Virus record (IMG/VR): IMGVR_UViG_3300005098_000057
Span: 1 to 29,777 of that record
Source of the DNA: a virus
DNA length: 29,777 bases
Direction: 5' to 3' (one strand)
Both the position numbers and the translations under genes were made by a program. The notes under the pieces are model-generated. The model made no database searches, was not told the origin of the DNA, and saw nothing but the letters and a program-made list of their open reading frames with translations. Positions 7,835 to 16,378 of the stretch are shown piece by piece. How positions within the stretch are numbered: position 1 is the stretch's first letter; every line of letters starts with the position of its first letter.

Positions 7835-9680
7835 GATAACGTCACTAGTGGAGAGCAAATTCAGGAATGCGGAGGACTATGCAGATGCCACATGGCAGTC
7901 CGCTGTCAGTTACCTGAGTGACCTCTCCAGCATTGTGGCAGATTTCGATTTCAATCCTGTTGACCTAGACTTCTCGATAGAGCCAATCAGTGTAGGGTCG
8001 TATGACCCTGCAAGGCCAACCAGGCCAGACTTGGATGTGCAGTTACCAGACGCTCCACAGGCAGAAACGTTGAAAAGAGTCTCAGTGGAGGGTGTTGATA
8101 TTCCAGACATAGATTTTGTCGCTCCAGACATCAGTCTGCCAGAGACACCTGCGGTGTCTTGGCCAGAGGAGCCAGGAGAGCCACCTACGGTGGGAGGCGT
8201 AGACGTCCCGTCGAAGCCTGACTACGAGCTACCAGACGTACCGTCGCTCGATGAAATTGTGCTGCCCGATGCACCAGAAGTGGATGTCCCACAGATGGAC
8301 ATTGACATACCGTCTATTGACATAGAGACACCGAGCTTAATCTTCGATTATAGTGAGGCTATGCACAGCAGCGACCTCAACGACGCCTTAGCGTCGAAGT
8401 TGCTAAGCGGTGTCAGGGACGGAGCGACGGGCTTGCCTGCTGATGTCGAAGACGCTATCTGGCAGCGAGCTCGAGACCGCAACGCTCTGCGGAATGAGCA
8501 GATGTATCGGGAAGCCGAGAACTATTTCGCCTCTCGAGGCCACACACTTCCGCCTGGAGCGTTAGCAGGACGCCTTGCACAGGTGCAGCAAGAAATTGCA
8601 AGGAGTGAACAGCAGCTCAACTACGAGATTAGTATTGAGCAAGCTCGACTTGCTCAGCAAAACACACAGTTCATGATAACCGCTGCGTTGCAGTATGAGC
8701 AGCAAATAATGCAGTATGAAGACGGCATGGCTCGAAGGTCGCTGCAAGCAGCACAATACGTGCAGCAAGCTTCGCTAGACCTGTTCAGAGCGGAGATTGC
8801 AAAGCACCAGTTATTGCTGGAGCGGTATCGCTCGGCGGCAGCTGTATACGAATCTAAGATTCGTGCAGGCCTAACTCTGCTGGAGCAGTATAGGCTTCGC
8901 CTCACGGCATCACAACTGCAAGCCGACATACAAAGGACACAAGTCGAGCTATACAGGACGCAGGTCGGTGCGTTGGAAACGCTGATGAGGCTGTATGCTG
9001 CGGAGATGGATGCAGCAAGACTACATCTTGACGTTAGTCGCATGCGACTGCTCGCCTTCGGCGAAAAGGTGCGTGTTTACACATCTACGATTGCTGCTAA
9101 CACCGCAAGATATAACGCCTATCAGGCTGCCATTGCTGGCGAAGCTGCGAAAGTGCAAATGTATGGTGAGCAGGTCAGAGCGTATCTTGGAAAAGTGGAG
9201 GCGGCCAGGGCGAAGAGCTCTATCAAGATAGCCGAGGCAGCAACGAGGCTGGATGTTAACCGTCAGAAGATAGAAAAGTATAGGGCTGATATTGACCGAT
9301 ACAGGGCAAGGATTGCGAGCTTGCTCGGTGAGGTAGAAACGAAGGCAAGAGCCTACGGCTATGATGTCAGTATGTATGCTGCCGATGTTGGTCTGGCAAG
9401 AACGAAGATAGACGGTGACATAGCGAGCTATAGAGCACGAACACAGCATATCGATGCTACTGTGCGACAAGCACTTGCACAGGCGGAGATAAATCTCAAT
9501 GCTGCATTGCGATTACACGAAGTGCAGACAAACGCAATGAAGGCTGGTGCTACAGTGACAGCACAGATGGCTGCATCAGCGTTGTCGTCCGTGGCTGCAG
9601 GAGCAAACATGAGTTACAGGGGTGGATACAGTAACAGCCTTGTAACAAGCTTCGCCACCAATTACTATTACTATCCGTAG
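7812..9680 (+). CDS. Proline-rich plus long helical virion protein
   Basis: The 622-residue protein starts with ATG at 7812 after GGAGGAAAGA, inside the last 23 bases of the previous gene. Residues about 50-185 are an acidic, Pro-rich ladder of short VDxPDxD-like units. Residues about 215-590 are almost entirely helical, with many Gln, Glu, Arg and Ala residues and heptad-like spacing, as expected of a long coiled coil or tail rod. The C-terminal tail is Gly, Ser and Tyr rich and ends NYYYYP. Proteins of this plan occur in podovirus-like structural modules, but their role is not defined. There is no catalytic motif. Confidence 0.6.
   Translation: MSKDYLAEITSLVESKFRNAEDYADATWQSAVSYLSDLSSIVADFDFNPVDLDFSIEPISVGSYDPARPTRPDLDVQLPDAPQAETLKRVSVEGVDIPDIDFVAPDISLPETPAVSWPEEPGEPPTVGGVDVPSKPDYELPDVPSLDEIVLPDAPEVDVPQMDIDIPSIDIETPSLIFDYSEAMHSSDLNDALASKLLSGVRDGATGLPADVEDAIWQRARDRNALRNEQMYREAENYFASRGHTLPPGALAGRLAQVQQEIARSEQQLNYEISIEQARLAQQNTQFMITAALQYEQQIMQYEDGMARRSLQAAQYVQQASLDLFRAEIAKHQLLLERYRSAAAVYESKIRAGLTLLEQYRLRLTASQLQADIQRTQVELYRTQVGALETLMRLYAAEMDAARLHLDVSRMRLLAFGEKVRVYTSTIAANTARYNAYQAAIAGEAAKVQMYGEQVRAYLGKVEAARAKSSIKIAEAATRLDVNRQKIEKYRADIDRYRARIASLLGEVETKARAYGYDVSMYAADVGLARTKIDGDIASYRARTQHIDATVRQALAQAEINLNAALRLHEVQTNAMKAGATVTAQMAASALSSVAAGANMSYRGGYSNSLVTSFATNYYYYP
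8848..8864 (+). repeat. Intragenic 17-base odd palindrome
   Basis: Perfect arms ACGAATCT and AGATTCGT flank a single central A, inside the coiled-coil part of the 622-residue virion protein gene. Confidence 0.6.
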
Positions 9681-9689
9681 GAGGGTAAG

Positions 9690-10283
9690 ATGATATTACC
9701 GTTTCCTTATCCAAGGTGGTATACAGAGAAAAGGTTAGCGGAGGTAAGAAGGACTACAGCTCGGGCCCCAGCAGGCCACCCCTACTATGGGCATTTTATG
9801 CCTGAGGAGGACCTCCTGAAGTGGTATGAGCAGAGGAAGGCTGCCGAGGAGGCTGCGGCACTGCAAGACCTCGTAGAGCAGGCTGCTACTCGACGGGCTG
9901 CTCTGGAAGGCGAATACGGCTTACGAACACAGAGGTTGGCTGGAGAGCAGACTGTGAAGGTTGCTGATATTGGCAGGATGGGCACTGTCGAGGCAGCACG
10001 GATAGGAGCAGAGGCCACAACCAGGGCTGCAAGACAGTCCGCCTTGGGACAGATAGGAGCCGAAAGAGCTCGTGGTCAATGGCAGCGAGAGCTCATGCAG
10101 AGGCTTCTGGCGGAAGAGCGGTCTCCTGAGACTGGACGCTCCCCTCGAGAGCGGATACGGAAGATAGCTGATAAATATCGCCAGATGGAGGGCATTAACG
10201 AGTGGTTTCCACCAACTTGCCCGTTGGGGACAGTGTGGGACGAAGACTCTCAGCAATGTGTCCCTGAAGGAATGTTGCCATGA
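9690..10283 (+). CDS. Helical virion protein with C-terminal Cys motif
   Basis: The 197-residue protein starts with ATG after GGAGGGTAAG. Residues about 50-165 are Ala, Glu, Gln and Arg rich and strongly helical, like the preceding protein. The last 25 residues switch to CPLGTVWDEDSQQCVPEG, a CPxGTVWDxxxxxC pattern. Similar short Cys loops occur in peritrophin/chitin-binding-like and phage tail proteins, so this could be a small disulfide or binding knob; that is inference. The stop overlaps the next start by four bases (ATGA). It is probably a particle component made together with its neighbours. Confidence 0.55.
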   Translation: MILPFPYPRWYTEKRLAEVRRTTARAPAGHPYYGHFMPEEDLLKWYEQRKAAEEAAALQDLVEQAATRRAALEGEYGLRTQRLAGEQTVKVADIGRMGTVEAARIGAEATTRAARQSALGQIGAERARGQWQRELMQRLLAEERSPETGRSPRERIRKIADKYRQMEGINEWFPPTCPLGTVWDEDSQQCVPEGMLP

Positions 10284-10477
10284 GTGAGCAAATACGAAAG
10301 ATGTATCGGAAGGCTGGACTGACACCGCCCAAGGGGAAAGGGATACACACGCCTGTGGCACACAGGTGCGTTATAGAATATCTGAAGAAGGGACTTTCCA
10401 AGAGTGAAGCGTGGAAACGCTGTGTTGGTGCTCTTGGCAAGAAGGCTATTAAGCCTTCCCATAGAAGAACAGTGTAA
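10280..10477 (+). CDS. Small basic Cys-containing protein
   Basis: The 65-residue protein is Lys and Arg rich (predicted strongly basic). It contains HTPVAHRCVIEYLKKG followed by AWKRCVGAL, a His/Cys...Cys spacing seen in short conserved segments of phage structural proteins. Its ATG overlaps the previous stop as ATGA. Its own stop TAA is followed two bases later by copy 3 of the dispersed element. The charge suggests contact with nucleic acid or with the acidic neighbours in the particle. No function is established. Confidence 0.5.
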   Translation: MSEQIRKMYRKAGLTPPKGKGIHTPVAHRCVIEYLKKGLSKSEAWKRCVGALGKKAIKPSHRRTV

Positions 10478-10479
10478 AA

Positions 10480-10492
10480 GTCAAATTTTGAC
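10480..10492 (+). promoter_or_regulatory. Dispersed palindromic element, copy 3
   Basis: The sequence is GTCAAATTTTGAC with flanks AAAA and TTTT, making 10-base perfect arms around one central T. It lies in the 32-base gap between two small basic genes, two bases after the stop, and is followed by CTTGGAGG, the next ribosome site. Confidence 0.8.
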
Positions 10493-10509
10493 TTTTCTTG
10501 GAGGTGAAA

Positions 10510-10722
10510 ATGGCTGTTGCACGACCAAGAAAGAAGAAATGGATACCGAAGGACCTTAAGGAGGGTGCTTTCACAAGATGGTGCAAGGCACGGGGCTATG
10601 GTGGCGTGACAGAAGCGTGTATTGCGAAGGGCCTTGCAGCTGGAGGCACTATCGCTAAGCAAGCCAATCTGGCCAGGACGTTCCGTCGGATAGCCGAGAG
10701 GCGGAAGAAAAGGAGGGTATAA
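10510..10722 (+). CDS. Small basic conserved phage protein
   Basis: The 70-residue protein uses ATG at 10510, five bases after GGAGG; an in-frame TTG at 10498 precedes that ribosome site and is rejected. The core FTRWCKARGYGGVTEACIAKG resembles a short conserved phage motif (FTxWCxxxGFxGVTxxCI) found in small structural-module proteins. The C-terminus is a basic tail (ERRKKRR). It is probably a DNA-contacting or particle-packed protein. The gene ends directly against the next ATG. Confidence 0.55.
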   Translation: MAVARPRKKKWIPKDLKEGAFTRWCKARGYGGVTEACIAKGLAAGGTIAKQANLARTFRRIAERRKKRRV

Positions 10723-11436
10723 ATGCCTGTCATAGCAAGACCAAGACCACAAGGATGGTATGGCCGAGTAGCGAGTTTCTTTGGCTTCGCAGAGCCGTTC
10801 ATGCCTGTGCCCTTGATGACGCACAGACAATTTGCGAGGGCGATAATGCCTCTGTTCAGCGAGGAGCTGGCTGAGCGGAGTGCAAGGATACCACCTGACC
10901 TGATGGCCCTAGTCAAGCGGATACCAAAGAGTGTGGTGCGGAGCATAAAGAGAGTGCAGCTCATGCCTCAATCAAGAGCGAAATTTGGCATAAGAGCAGA
11001 AACAGTACCAAGCTGGTATATCAGGACCCTGCCCAAGAGCAAGCAGAGACTCCTTTTGGGCAGGACGAGGTTCGTAAGGAGAGTTCCATTTATCAGGCTC
11101 TTCAAGGGCGGAACAGCACGTGGAGCGACAGCGGCGGATGTAAAGACGCCGTTCCACGAAGCAGGGCATGAGCTAGAGTCTTTCCTATTCCGTGATAAAG
11201 AACTAGGGCGACTCTTGTGGTCTCTCTACAAGGAAGACCCTGATGCAGTCTTGAGGTTTCAGAGAGCCACCAATGTCTACATGCGTAACCCTCACGAAGT
11301 GCTTGCGGAGACCGCTGCGAGACGAATCTTCAAAAAGGCCGATTGGCCAAGATGGGGAGAGGCCTACGACGTTGCTCCTGAATGGGCAAAGTGGGCCGTT
11401 GAAGAGGCCATCAAGAGAGCTGGAGGAATACCATAA
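10723..11436 (+). CDS. HEAGHE zincin-like metallopeptidase, copy A
   Basis: The 237-residue protein starts with ATG right after the previous stop, with GGAGGG upstream. It carries FHEAGHELES, with H145, E146 and H149 forming the HExxH zinc site. About 43 residues later comes NPHEVLAE, where E192 is a good candidate third ligand; this HExxH plus E-x-x-A plan is shared by small zincins such as ImmA/IrrE-like proteins. The first 120 residues are basic and predicted helical. There is no signal peptide. It lies directly before a paralogue and the giant ejection-protein candidate, so it may process internal virion proteins or act on the cell during entry. Substrate unknown. Confidence 0.65.
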   Translation: MPVIARPRPQGWYGRVASFFGFAEPFMPVPLMTHRQFARAIMPLFSEELAERSARIPPDLMALVKRIPKSVVRSIKRVQLMPQSRAKFGIRAETVPSWYIRTLPKSKQRLLLGRTRFVRRVPFIRLFKGGTARGATAADVKTPFHEAGHELESFLFRDKELGRLLWSLYKEDPDAVLRFQRATNVYMRNPHEVLAETAARRIFKKADWPRWGEAYDVAPEWAKWAVEEAIKRAGGIP

Positions 11437-12209
11437 TGCCAGTTGCAGCGAAATCAAGACGTTTCTCTCTTGTGAGACACATTAAGGAGATGGGACCTCC
11501 ATCTGGTGCAGCCATTAGTGCAGGCCCTGGATGGAGGGAGAGGGCATGGGGTGCATATATCAGAATGGCTAAGAAACTTGGCCTCGACGAGCCTTACGCT
11601 CCTTTTGCTGGACCGATGCCTATGTTGACATACAGGCAGTTTGCCAGAACCATAATGCCACTGTTCGAGAGACGAGTGATATATCTTGGTGGTGGAAGAA
11701 GGAAGGGGATTCCACCTGAAGTGATGGCCCTGGTTAAGAAGATACCAAAGAGTGTGGTGCGGAGGATGAAGAGAGTGAGAGTCATACAGCCTCGAGTAGA
11801 GCCGAGATGGGGAGGTTATACATATCCGAGCTGGTTTGTTAAGAAACTGCCGAAGGCTACACAGAGGAAACTCTTGGGAAGGGCAAGATTCGTGAGGCGA
11901 GCTCCTACAACAAAGTTGCACGTGGAAGGAGGTCCAGAGGTAGCATTTCACGAAGCGGGACATGAGCTTGAGTCTATGCTTGGCTTAGGTGAGAACGTGG
12001 AAGACCGTCTTTGGAGGTTGTATAACAGGTATCTTGGACAGGCTGTAAGGTTTGAGACTGTGATAGGAGAGCCGATGCCAGACCCTCACGAAGTGCTTGC
12101 GAACACGTTTAGAGCGAAAGTTCTTGAACCAGAAGCATATAAGCATGCTCCTGAATGGGCAAAACGGCTTGTTGACAAGGCTATTAGGAAAGCTGGAGGA
12201 ATACCATGA
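11436..12209 (+). CDS. HEAGHE zincin-like metallopeptidase, copy B
   Basis: The 257-residue protein is a clear tandem paralogue of the preceding gene. Both have Y/HRQFAR.IMPLF, ALVK.IPKSVVR, PSW..K/RTLPK, RFVRR and FHEAGHELES, and both end AGGIP. HExxH here is H172-E173-H176, and the possible third ligand is E219 in DPHEVLAN. Stretches of DNA are still identical between the two copies (for example around 10923 and 11743, ATACCAAAGAGTGTGGTGCG), so the duplication is not ancient. The gene overlaps the previous stop by one base (TAATG) and the next start by four. Both copies keep the zinc residues, which argues that both are active. Target unknown. Confidence 0.65.
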   Translation: MPVAAKSRRFSLVRHIKEMGPPSGAAISAGPGWRERAWGAYIRMAKKLGLDEPYAPFAGPMPMLTYRQFARTIMPLFERRVIYLGGGRRKGIPPEVMALVKKIPKSVVRRMKRVRVIQPRVEPRWGGYTYPSWFVKKLPKATQRKLLGRARFVRRAPTTKLHVEGGPEVAFHEAGHELESMLGLGENVEDRLWRLYNRYLGQAVRFETVIGEPMPDPHEVLANTFRAKVLEPEAYKHAPEWAKRLVDKAIRKAGGIP

Positions 12210-15200
12210 TAGATGTAGTATCATTGATGCTTGCAAAGAGGCGTGGTGAGCTGAGCAGGGAAGAACGTGTCAGAAGACTGCGAGAGCAGTATCTTGCTGA
12301 CCCAACCAAGGCCCAGAAGCTCATTGCAGCTATAATGACGCAACACGTTCCTCCTGAGCGAATACGGAAGAGGAAATATCCTACGGTGCTGGAGGCCGTG
12401 GACGCAGCTATTCCACGAAGTGACCCTCGGCGAGGGATGGGGCGAGCTATCTGGGAGACATACAACAAGATGATGGTCAACCCAGAATTCGAGGGTTACT
12501 CACCACCTGAGCTAATTGCTGCAGCTCACGAAGTGGAGCTCGGCAAGCGGCGAGAAGCCGTGCATGAGCATACGTGGAAGCAGAAGCGAGGGACTTTCAG
12601 GAACTGGCCCGTCATCGGAGCAGAGCCTGTGGCGGAGCTGCCCGACCAGGAAGCATGGGAGCAGCGACAGGCTAGGAGGCCATATACACCCGCCGAGGTC
12701 AGTGCCGCAATTGGTGGAGGCTTCAGTCTTGCTGGTCAGCTGTTTCGCAGATGGCTTGCCAAGCGTGCGGTGGCTGCTGGTGCTGCAGCTGTCGTTCCAG
12801 AGATTAGCGTCCCAGCTACGCTGATAGCTGCAGGAATAGCTATTCCAGAGTTCTACATCTGGGACAAGATAGAGCATGCTATCCACTCTACAGAGTGGGC
12901 GAAGAGACATCCTTTGCAGGCGACTGCTGTTTCGCTTGCGACCGCTGGTGGACTTATCCACTATGGCGGGAAGTTGATGAGGCGAGCTGCTGGAGGCCTG
13001 TTTGGCAGGCTTGAAAGGGCCACTCGTGTGGCTGACGAAGCAGCCGAGGCAGCGGCTGTTAGGCCTACGGTTGAAAATCTGCTCAAGCATGACAAGGCGA
13101 AAGCCAAGGTCTTCGAAGAGGGCGAGCTCGCTGCTCGTGTTCTCACACCGAGGGTGCGAGCTCCGCTGTTAGACATGCTGGCTGAAGCCATAGAGGCCAG
13201 ACGGCCGAAGCTTCCTGTTCCAGTGGAGCCGCCCAGGGGACCGTCAGGTCCTGTGCTAGTGTCGCCTTACGGTGTCAGCAAAACAGGACGTCAATTCGCT
13301 AAGTATGCCTTTGCAGGTCCTGGCGAAGAGCCAAGACGTTACACGTTCAAGAACATCACGAATGTAGAAGAAGTCTTCAAGAAGATTGCTCAAGGCAAGA
13401 ACAAAGACGAGGCTTTGCAGGAAGTTGGCAAAGCTGAAGCTTTGCTGAAGCAGCAGGTCAAGAAACCTCGCATCTCGAAAGAGGTGCGATACGAGCTCAA
13501 GAAGATGGGCTATACGCCGCAAGATATAAAGCAGATGACGCCTGAGGGCGTGCGAGTTATCACCCGCCTCTACGAGGCGAAGAAGAAAGGCGAAGACATG
13601 AACAAGGTCATGAAGGAACTTGCCCGTGTAGTCGGTGTGGAGAAGCCCAAGATTGAGCCACCACCTGGTGCAAGCACCAAAGAGCTCTACGAGTGGGCGA
13701 AGAGCCTGTCGCCGCAAGAGCGGTATGACCTCGTAGAGCAGGGTAAGCTGCCCCAGAGTATAGCGAGAAAGATAGCTGCAGAGGAGAAAGCGAAAGCGAA
13801 GCTGTCAGAGACAGAGCCCTCGCTAGAGCGTGAGCCTACGCCTGAAGAACTCAAAGAGAGCGAGGAGTTTCTCCAGTCCCTTGGGAATATAGACGGAACA
13901 ATCCCTGGGCCTGACGGCAAGCTGAAGCCCGCCAAGGCTGCAGAGCACGCCCGAAAGCTCAAAGGAGCAGACAAGCTGTTGCTTGGGATTGTCGCAGCGT
14001 CGACGCTAGTCCCACTGGCTGAGGTGCTTGGCCCAACGGAGGCTGAGGCCGCAGGGCCAGAGGCCGTGGTAACGGAGCTTGCCGCAGCGGTTCTCAAGGG
14101 AGCTCGTCGAGAAGGTCCAAAGACGCTGCAAAAGATGTTGAAAGCACTGCGTGAAGCACATGTCATACCACCTCCACAGACAGACCCTTTCACGCTGCCA
14201 GAGCCGATGCGAGCAATCAGACTTGTGCCGTCGTTAGACCTGATTCAAAAGAAGGCAAACATGCCTTTGCAGGGATTGGCAACACCACACAGCTACTTTT
14301 GGTATTACTTTGGTGTGAGAGAAGGCCAGGAACTGATGGCAAATCCTGCGGTTCAATGGGCAAGTGCTCAGACAGCAGCAATATACAACACGACTGTCGG
14401 ACAGCGGACGCTGCTTCGCATCTTGAATGAAATTCCTGGATACAAGAGCTCGGCCAACGAGCTCATCGAGGTCATGAGACCGCTGATGCAGAAATACTAT
14501 GAGCCAATGCAAGTCCGAGGCTATCACGCGTATATGGCTGACAAGCTGAAGAAAGCTATTGACAAGGAGTGGGCAAGAGCCACCAAACGGAAGCTTGTGG
14601 GTGAAGAGAAGGAAAAGGCTCTTAGCATAATAGAAGCCCTCGAAGAGCAGTATAGAGCTCACGCCAGAGAGCTGGAGAAAACCGCTCACATCGTGGATGA
14701 ATACCATGAGGCCTGGCGACGCATCGTCCAGCCGATGTCGCTGCAGCCCCAGCACATTGGACTGCGGGTGTTTCTCGCAGCTGAAGACACAGCGGATTTC
14801 ATCCATTATCCTTGGCTGAAAGGGCGGTTGAGCTTCGACGAGCAGGTCGCAGTCGCAAGGCTGAAAGCCATGATGGAGCACTATGGAGCTAGACTGCTGG
14901 AAGCAGGAGAGGAGATTATTACGCATCGACCTTACATGCATCACGCTCCGCATCCAGACGCTAACTTTGAGCGAGTGGAGGCTGCTATCAAGCGTTTTGG
15001 CAGAGGTGTTGTGCCGACACCACCGCTGGCGAAGATATTCAGCCGTAAGGCAGGCTTCCTGCCGATGGTTCCAGATGCCGAGTATTGCACCACTCGGTAT
15101 ATACAGGACATCAACCTTCGGTTGGAAGCAATGAACTTCTGGCGGAAGGGCAAGCCCGATGGGTGGTGGGCTTTCCAGCAGGCCATAGAAGCCAACCCTG

Positions 15201-16378
15201 GGATAGCCCCCGAGGGGCTAGTGCGAGCATTTCGGGCTTTCGCTCGTGGCTTCAAGCCTGTCGAGTCGACACCCTTGAACGATTTGTCCAACAAGCTATA
15301 TGCTTTTGAGGTAGCAAGGCTGCTCTGGATGAGCCCGTCAGTTGCACTGAAGCACCTTTTCAAAGTGCTTGCAGGCTATCGGACCTTCGGCCTTGAGGCT
15401 GTGAAGGCAACGCCGAAGGCGTTAGTGTCAACAGTGAAGGTCGCTATCAAGCGTCAAGGAGGCGAAGCCTGGCTGAAGAAGATGGGCTGGTCGCTGGATA
15501 TGATGGACGAAGCTGTTGAGGCTCTTACTGAGACAGGCAAGCTCTATCGCATGATAGCGGAGATATCTCCGTTCATGGCGACTGAAAGTCAGGCAGCAAA
15601 GCTGCTACGCAGATTTAACGAAATGGGCTCGTTGCCCGTATCTGCAGTGGAGCGTTTCGACAGGGCACTTAGCGTGGTGACAGCTTTGCGAATGGCAGCA
15701 AAGAAAGGGATGACACCATGGCAAGCCACCTACGGTGTCTTTGACACCATCCTGAAGGCCAACTTCTTGTCTGGGCCACTGAACCCTGCATGGCTGCGAG
15801 ACCCGAAAATCAGGCTGGTCATGACCTTTCAGGGAACGCCGTATAAGATAATGGAACAACGGGCTATGCTGTATGGCAGAGCTGGCGGAGCCTTGCTCGA
15901 AGTTGTGAAACAGCTCGCACGAGACGTGCGTGAGGGCGAGATGCGGTTCAAGTGGGCCATGATAAAAGACGCTCTCTCGAGAGAGAGAGATATTTTTGGA
16001 ACACCTGTGCTAAAGCAGGCCTTGACGGAGATGCTCCTCGTGGGAACGGCGATTGAGGTCGGGAAGCATGCTTGGGATGTTGAGCTTGCTCATCATTTCT
16101 TGCACCCGCCGTTTGTGCGAGTGCACAGACGTGAAATCGCAATTGGTGCTAGTCCACTGGTGGGAGCCACTGTCAGAGCCTTGATGGCTCCTGAAGAGAT
16201 AAAGGAAGAAGAGTTTATCGTTTCACGCTTCTTCAACGAGTGGTTTGGGAGGGCGAACAGAGGCTTGCCGCTCCCAGCCACTTTCGTGAAGCTCGCTCGA
16301 TTGAGCAAGGATGACATTCCTGAGATATACCGTGACAGGCGGCTGGCATACCTATTCAGTGTCCCCACTCTCGACTAG
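12206..16378 (+). CDS. Giant internal virion / DNA ejection protein candidate
   Basis: The 1390-residue protein is coupled to the zincin gene by an ATGA overlap, with GGAGGAATACC before its ATG. It is mostly helical and Ala, Lys, Arg and Glu rich. Hydrophobic stretches lie near residues 188-215, 231-250 and 590-612, and could insert in membranes. Near 1205-1215 it has FQGTPYKIMEQR and shortly before it NFLSGPLNPAWLRDP; I associate this pattern with large podovirus internal or ejected proteins. Size, place at the end of the virion operon and adjacency to peptidase genes agree. No transglycosylase or polymerase motif was seen. Its last 27 bases overlap the convergent ligase gene. Confidence 0.6.
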   Translation: MIDVVSLMLAKRRGELSREERVRRLREQYLADPTKAQKLIAAIMTQHVPPERIRKRKYPTVLEAVDAAIPRSDPRRGMGRAIWETYNKMMVNPEFEGYSPPELIAAAHEVELGKRREAVHEHTWKQKRGTFRNWPVIGAEPVAELPDQEAWEQRQARRPYTPAEVSAAIGGGFSLAGQLFRRWLAKRAVAAGAAAVVPEISVPATLIAAGIAIPEFYIWDKIEHAIHSTEWAKRHPLQATAVSLATAGGLIHYGGKLMRRAAGGLFGRLERATRVADEAAEAAAVRPTVENLLKHDKAKAKVFEEGELAARVLTPRVRAPLLDMLAEAIEARRPKLPVPVEPPRGPSGPVLVSPYGVSKTGRQFAKYAFAGPGEEPRRYTFKNITNVEEVFKKIAQGKNKDEALQEVGKAEALLKQQVKKPRISKEVRYELKKMGYTPQDIKQMTPEGVRVITRLYEAKKKGEDMNKVMKELARVVGVEKPKIEPPPGASTKELYEWAKSLSPQERYDLVEQGKLPQSIARKIAAEEKAKAKLSETEPSLEREPTPEELKESEEFLQSLGNIDGTIPGPDGKLKPAKAAEHARKLKGADKLLLGIVAASTLVPLAEVLGPTEAEAAGPEAVVTELAAAVLKGARREGPKTLQKMLKALREAHVIPPPQTDPFTLPEPMRAIRLVPSLDLIQKKANMPLQGLATPHSYFWYYFGVREGQELMANPAVQWASAQTAAIYNTTVGQRTLLRILNEIPGYKSSANELIEVMRPLMQKYYEPMQVRGYHAYMADKLKKAIDKEWARATKRKLVGEEKEKALSIIEALEEQYRAHARELEKTAHIVDEYHEAWRRIVQPMSLQPQHIGLRVFLAAEDTADFIHYPWLKGRLSFDEQVAVARLKAMMEHYGARLLEAGEEIITHRPYMHHAPHPDANFERVEAAIKRFGRGVVPTPPLAKIFSRKAGFLPMVPDAEYCTTRYIQDINLRLEAMNFWRKGKPDGWWAFQQAIEANPGIAPEGLVRAFRAFARGFKPVESTPLNDLSNKLYAFEVARLLWMSPSVALKHLFKVLAGYRTFGLEAVKATPKALVSTVKVAIKRQGGEAWLKKMGWSLDMMDEAVEALTETGKLYRMIAEISPFMATESQAAKLLRRFNEMGSLPVSAVERFDRALSVVTALRMAAKKGMTPWQATYGVFDTILKANFLSGPLNPAWLRDPKIRLVMTFQGTPYKIMEQRAMLYGRAGGALLEVVKQLARDVREGEMRFKWAMIKDALSRERDIFGTPVLKQALTEMLLVGTAIEVGKHAWDVELAHHFLHPPFVRVHRREIAIGASPLVGATVRALMAPEEIKEEEFIVSRFFNEWFGRANRGLPLPATFVKLARLSKDDIPEIYRDRRLAYLFSVPTLD
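15204..15220 (+). repeat. Intragenic inverted repeat
   Basis: Perfect 7-base arms TAGCCCC and GGGGCTA flank CGA, inside the giant ejection-protein gene. Confidence 0.5.

Noticed and set aside
10498-10509. TTG at 10498 as start of the 70-residue basic protein
   Set aside because: The ribosome site GGAGG overlaps it and is correctly placed for ATG at 10510.
14234-14953. Minus-strand frame of 239 codons
   Set aside because: It is antisense to the giant virion gene; Cys, His and Ser-rich composition is typical of shadow frames.
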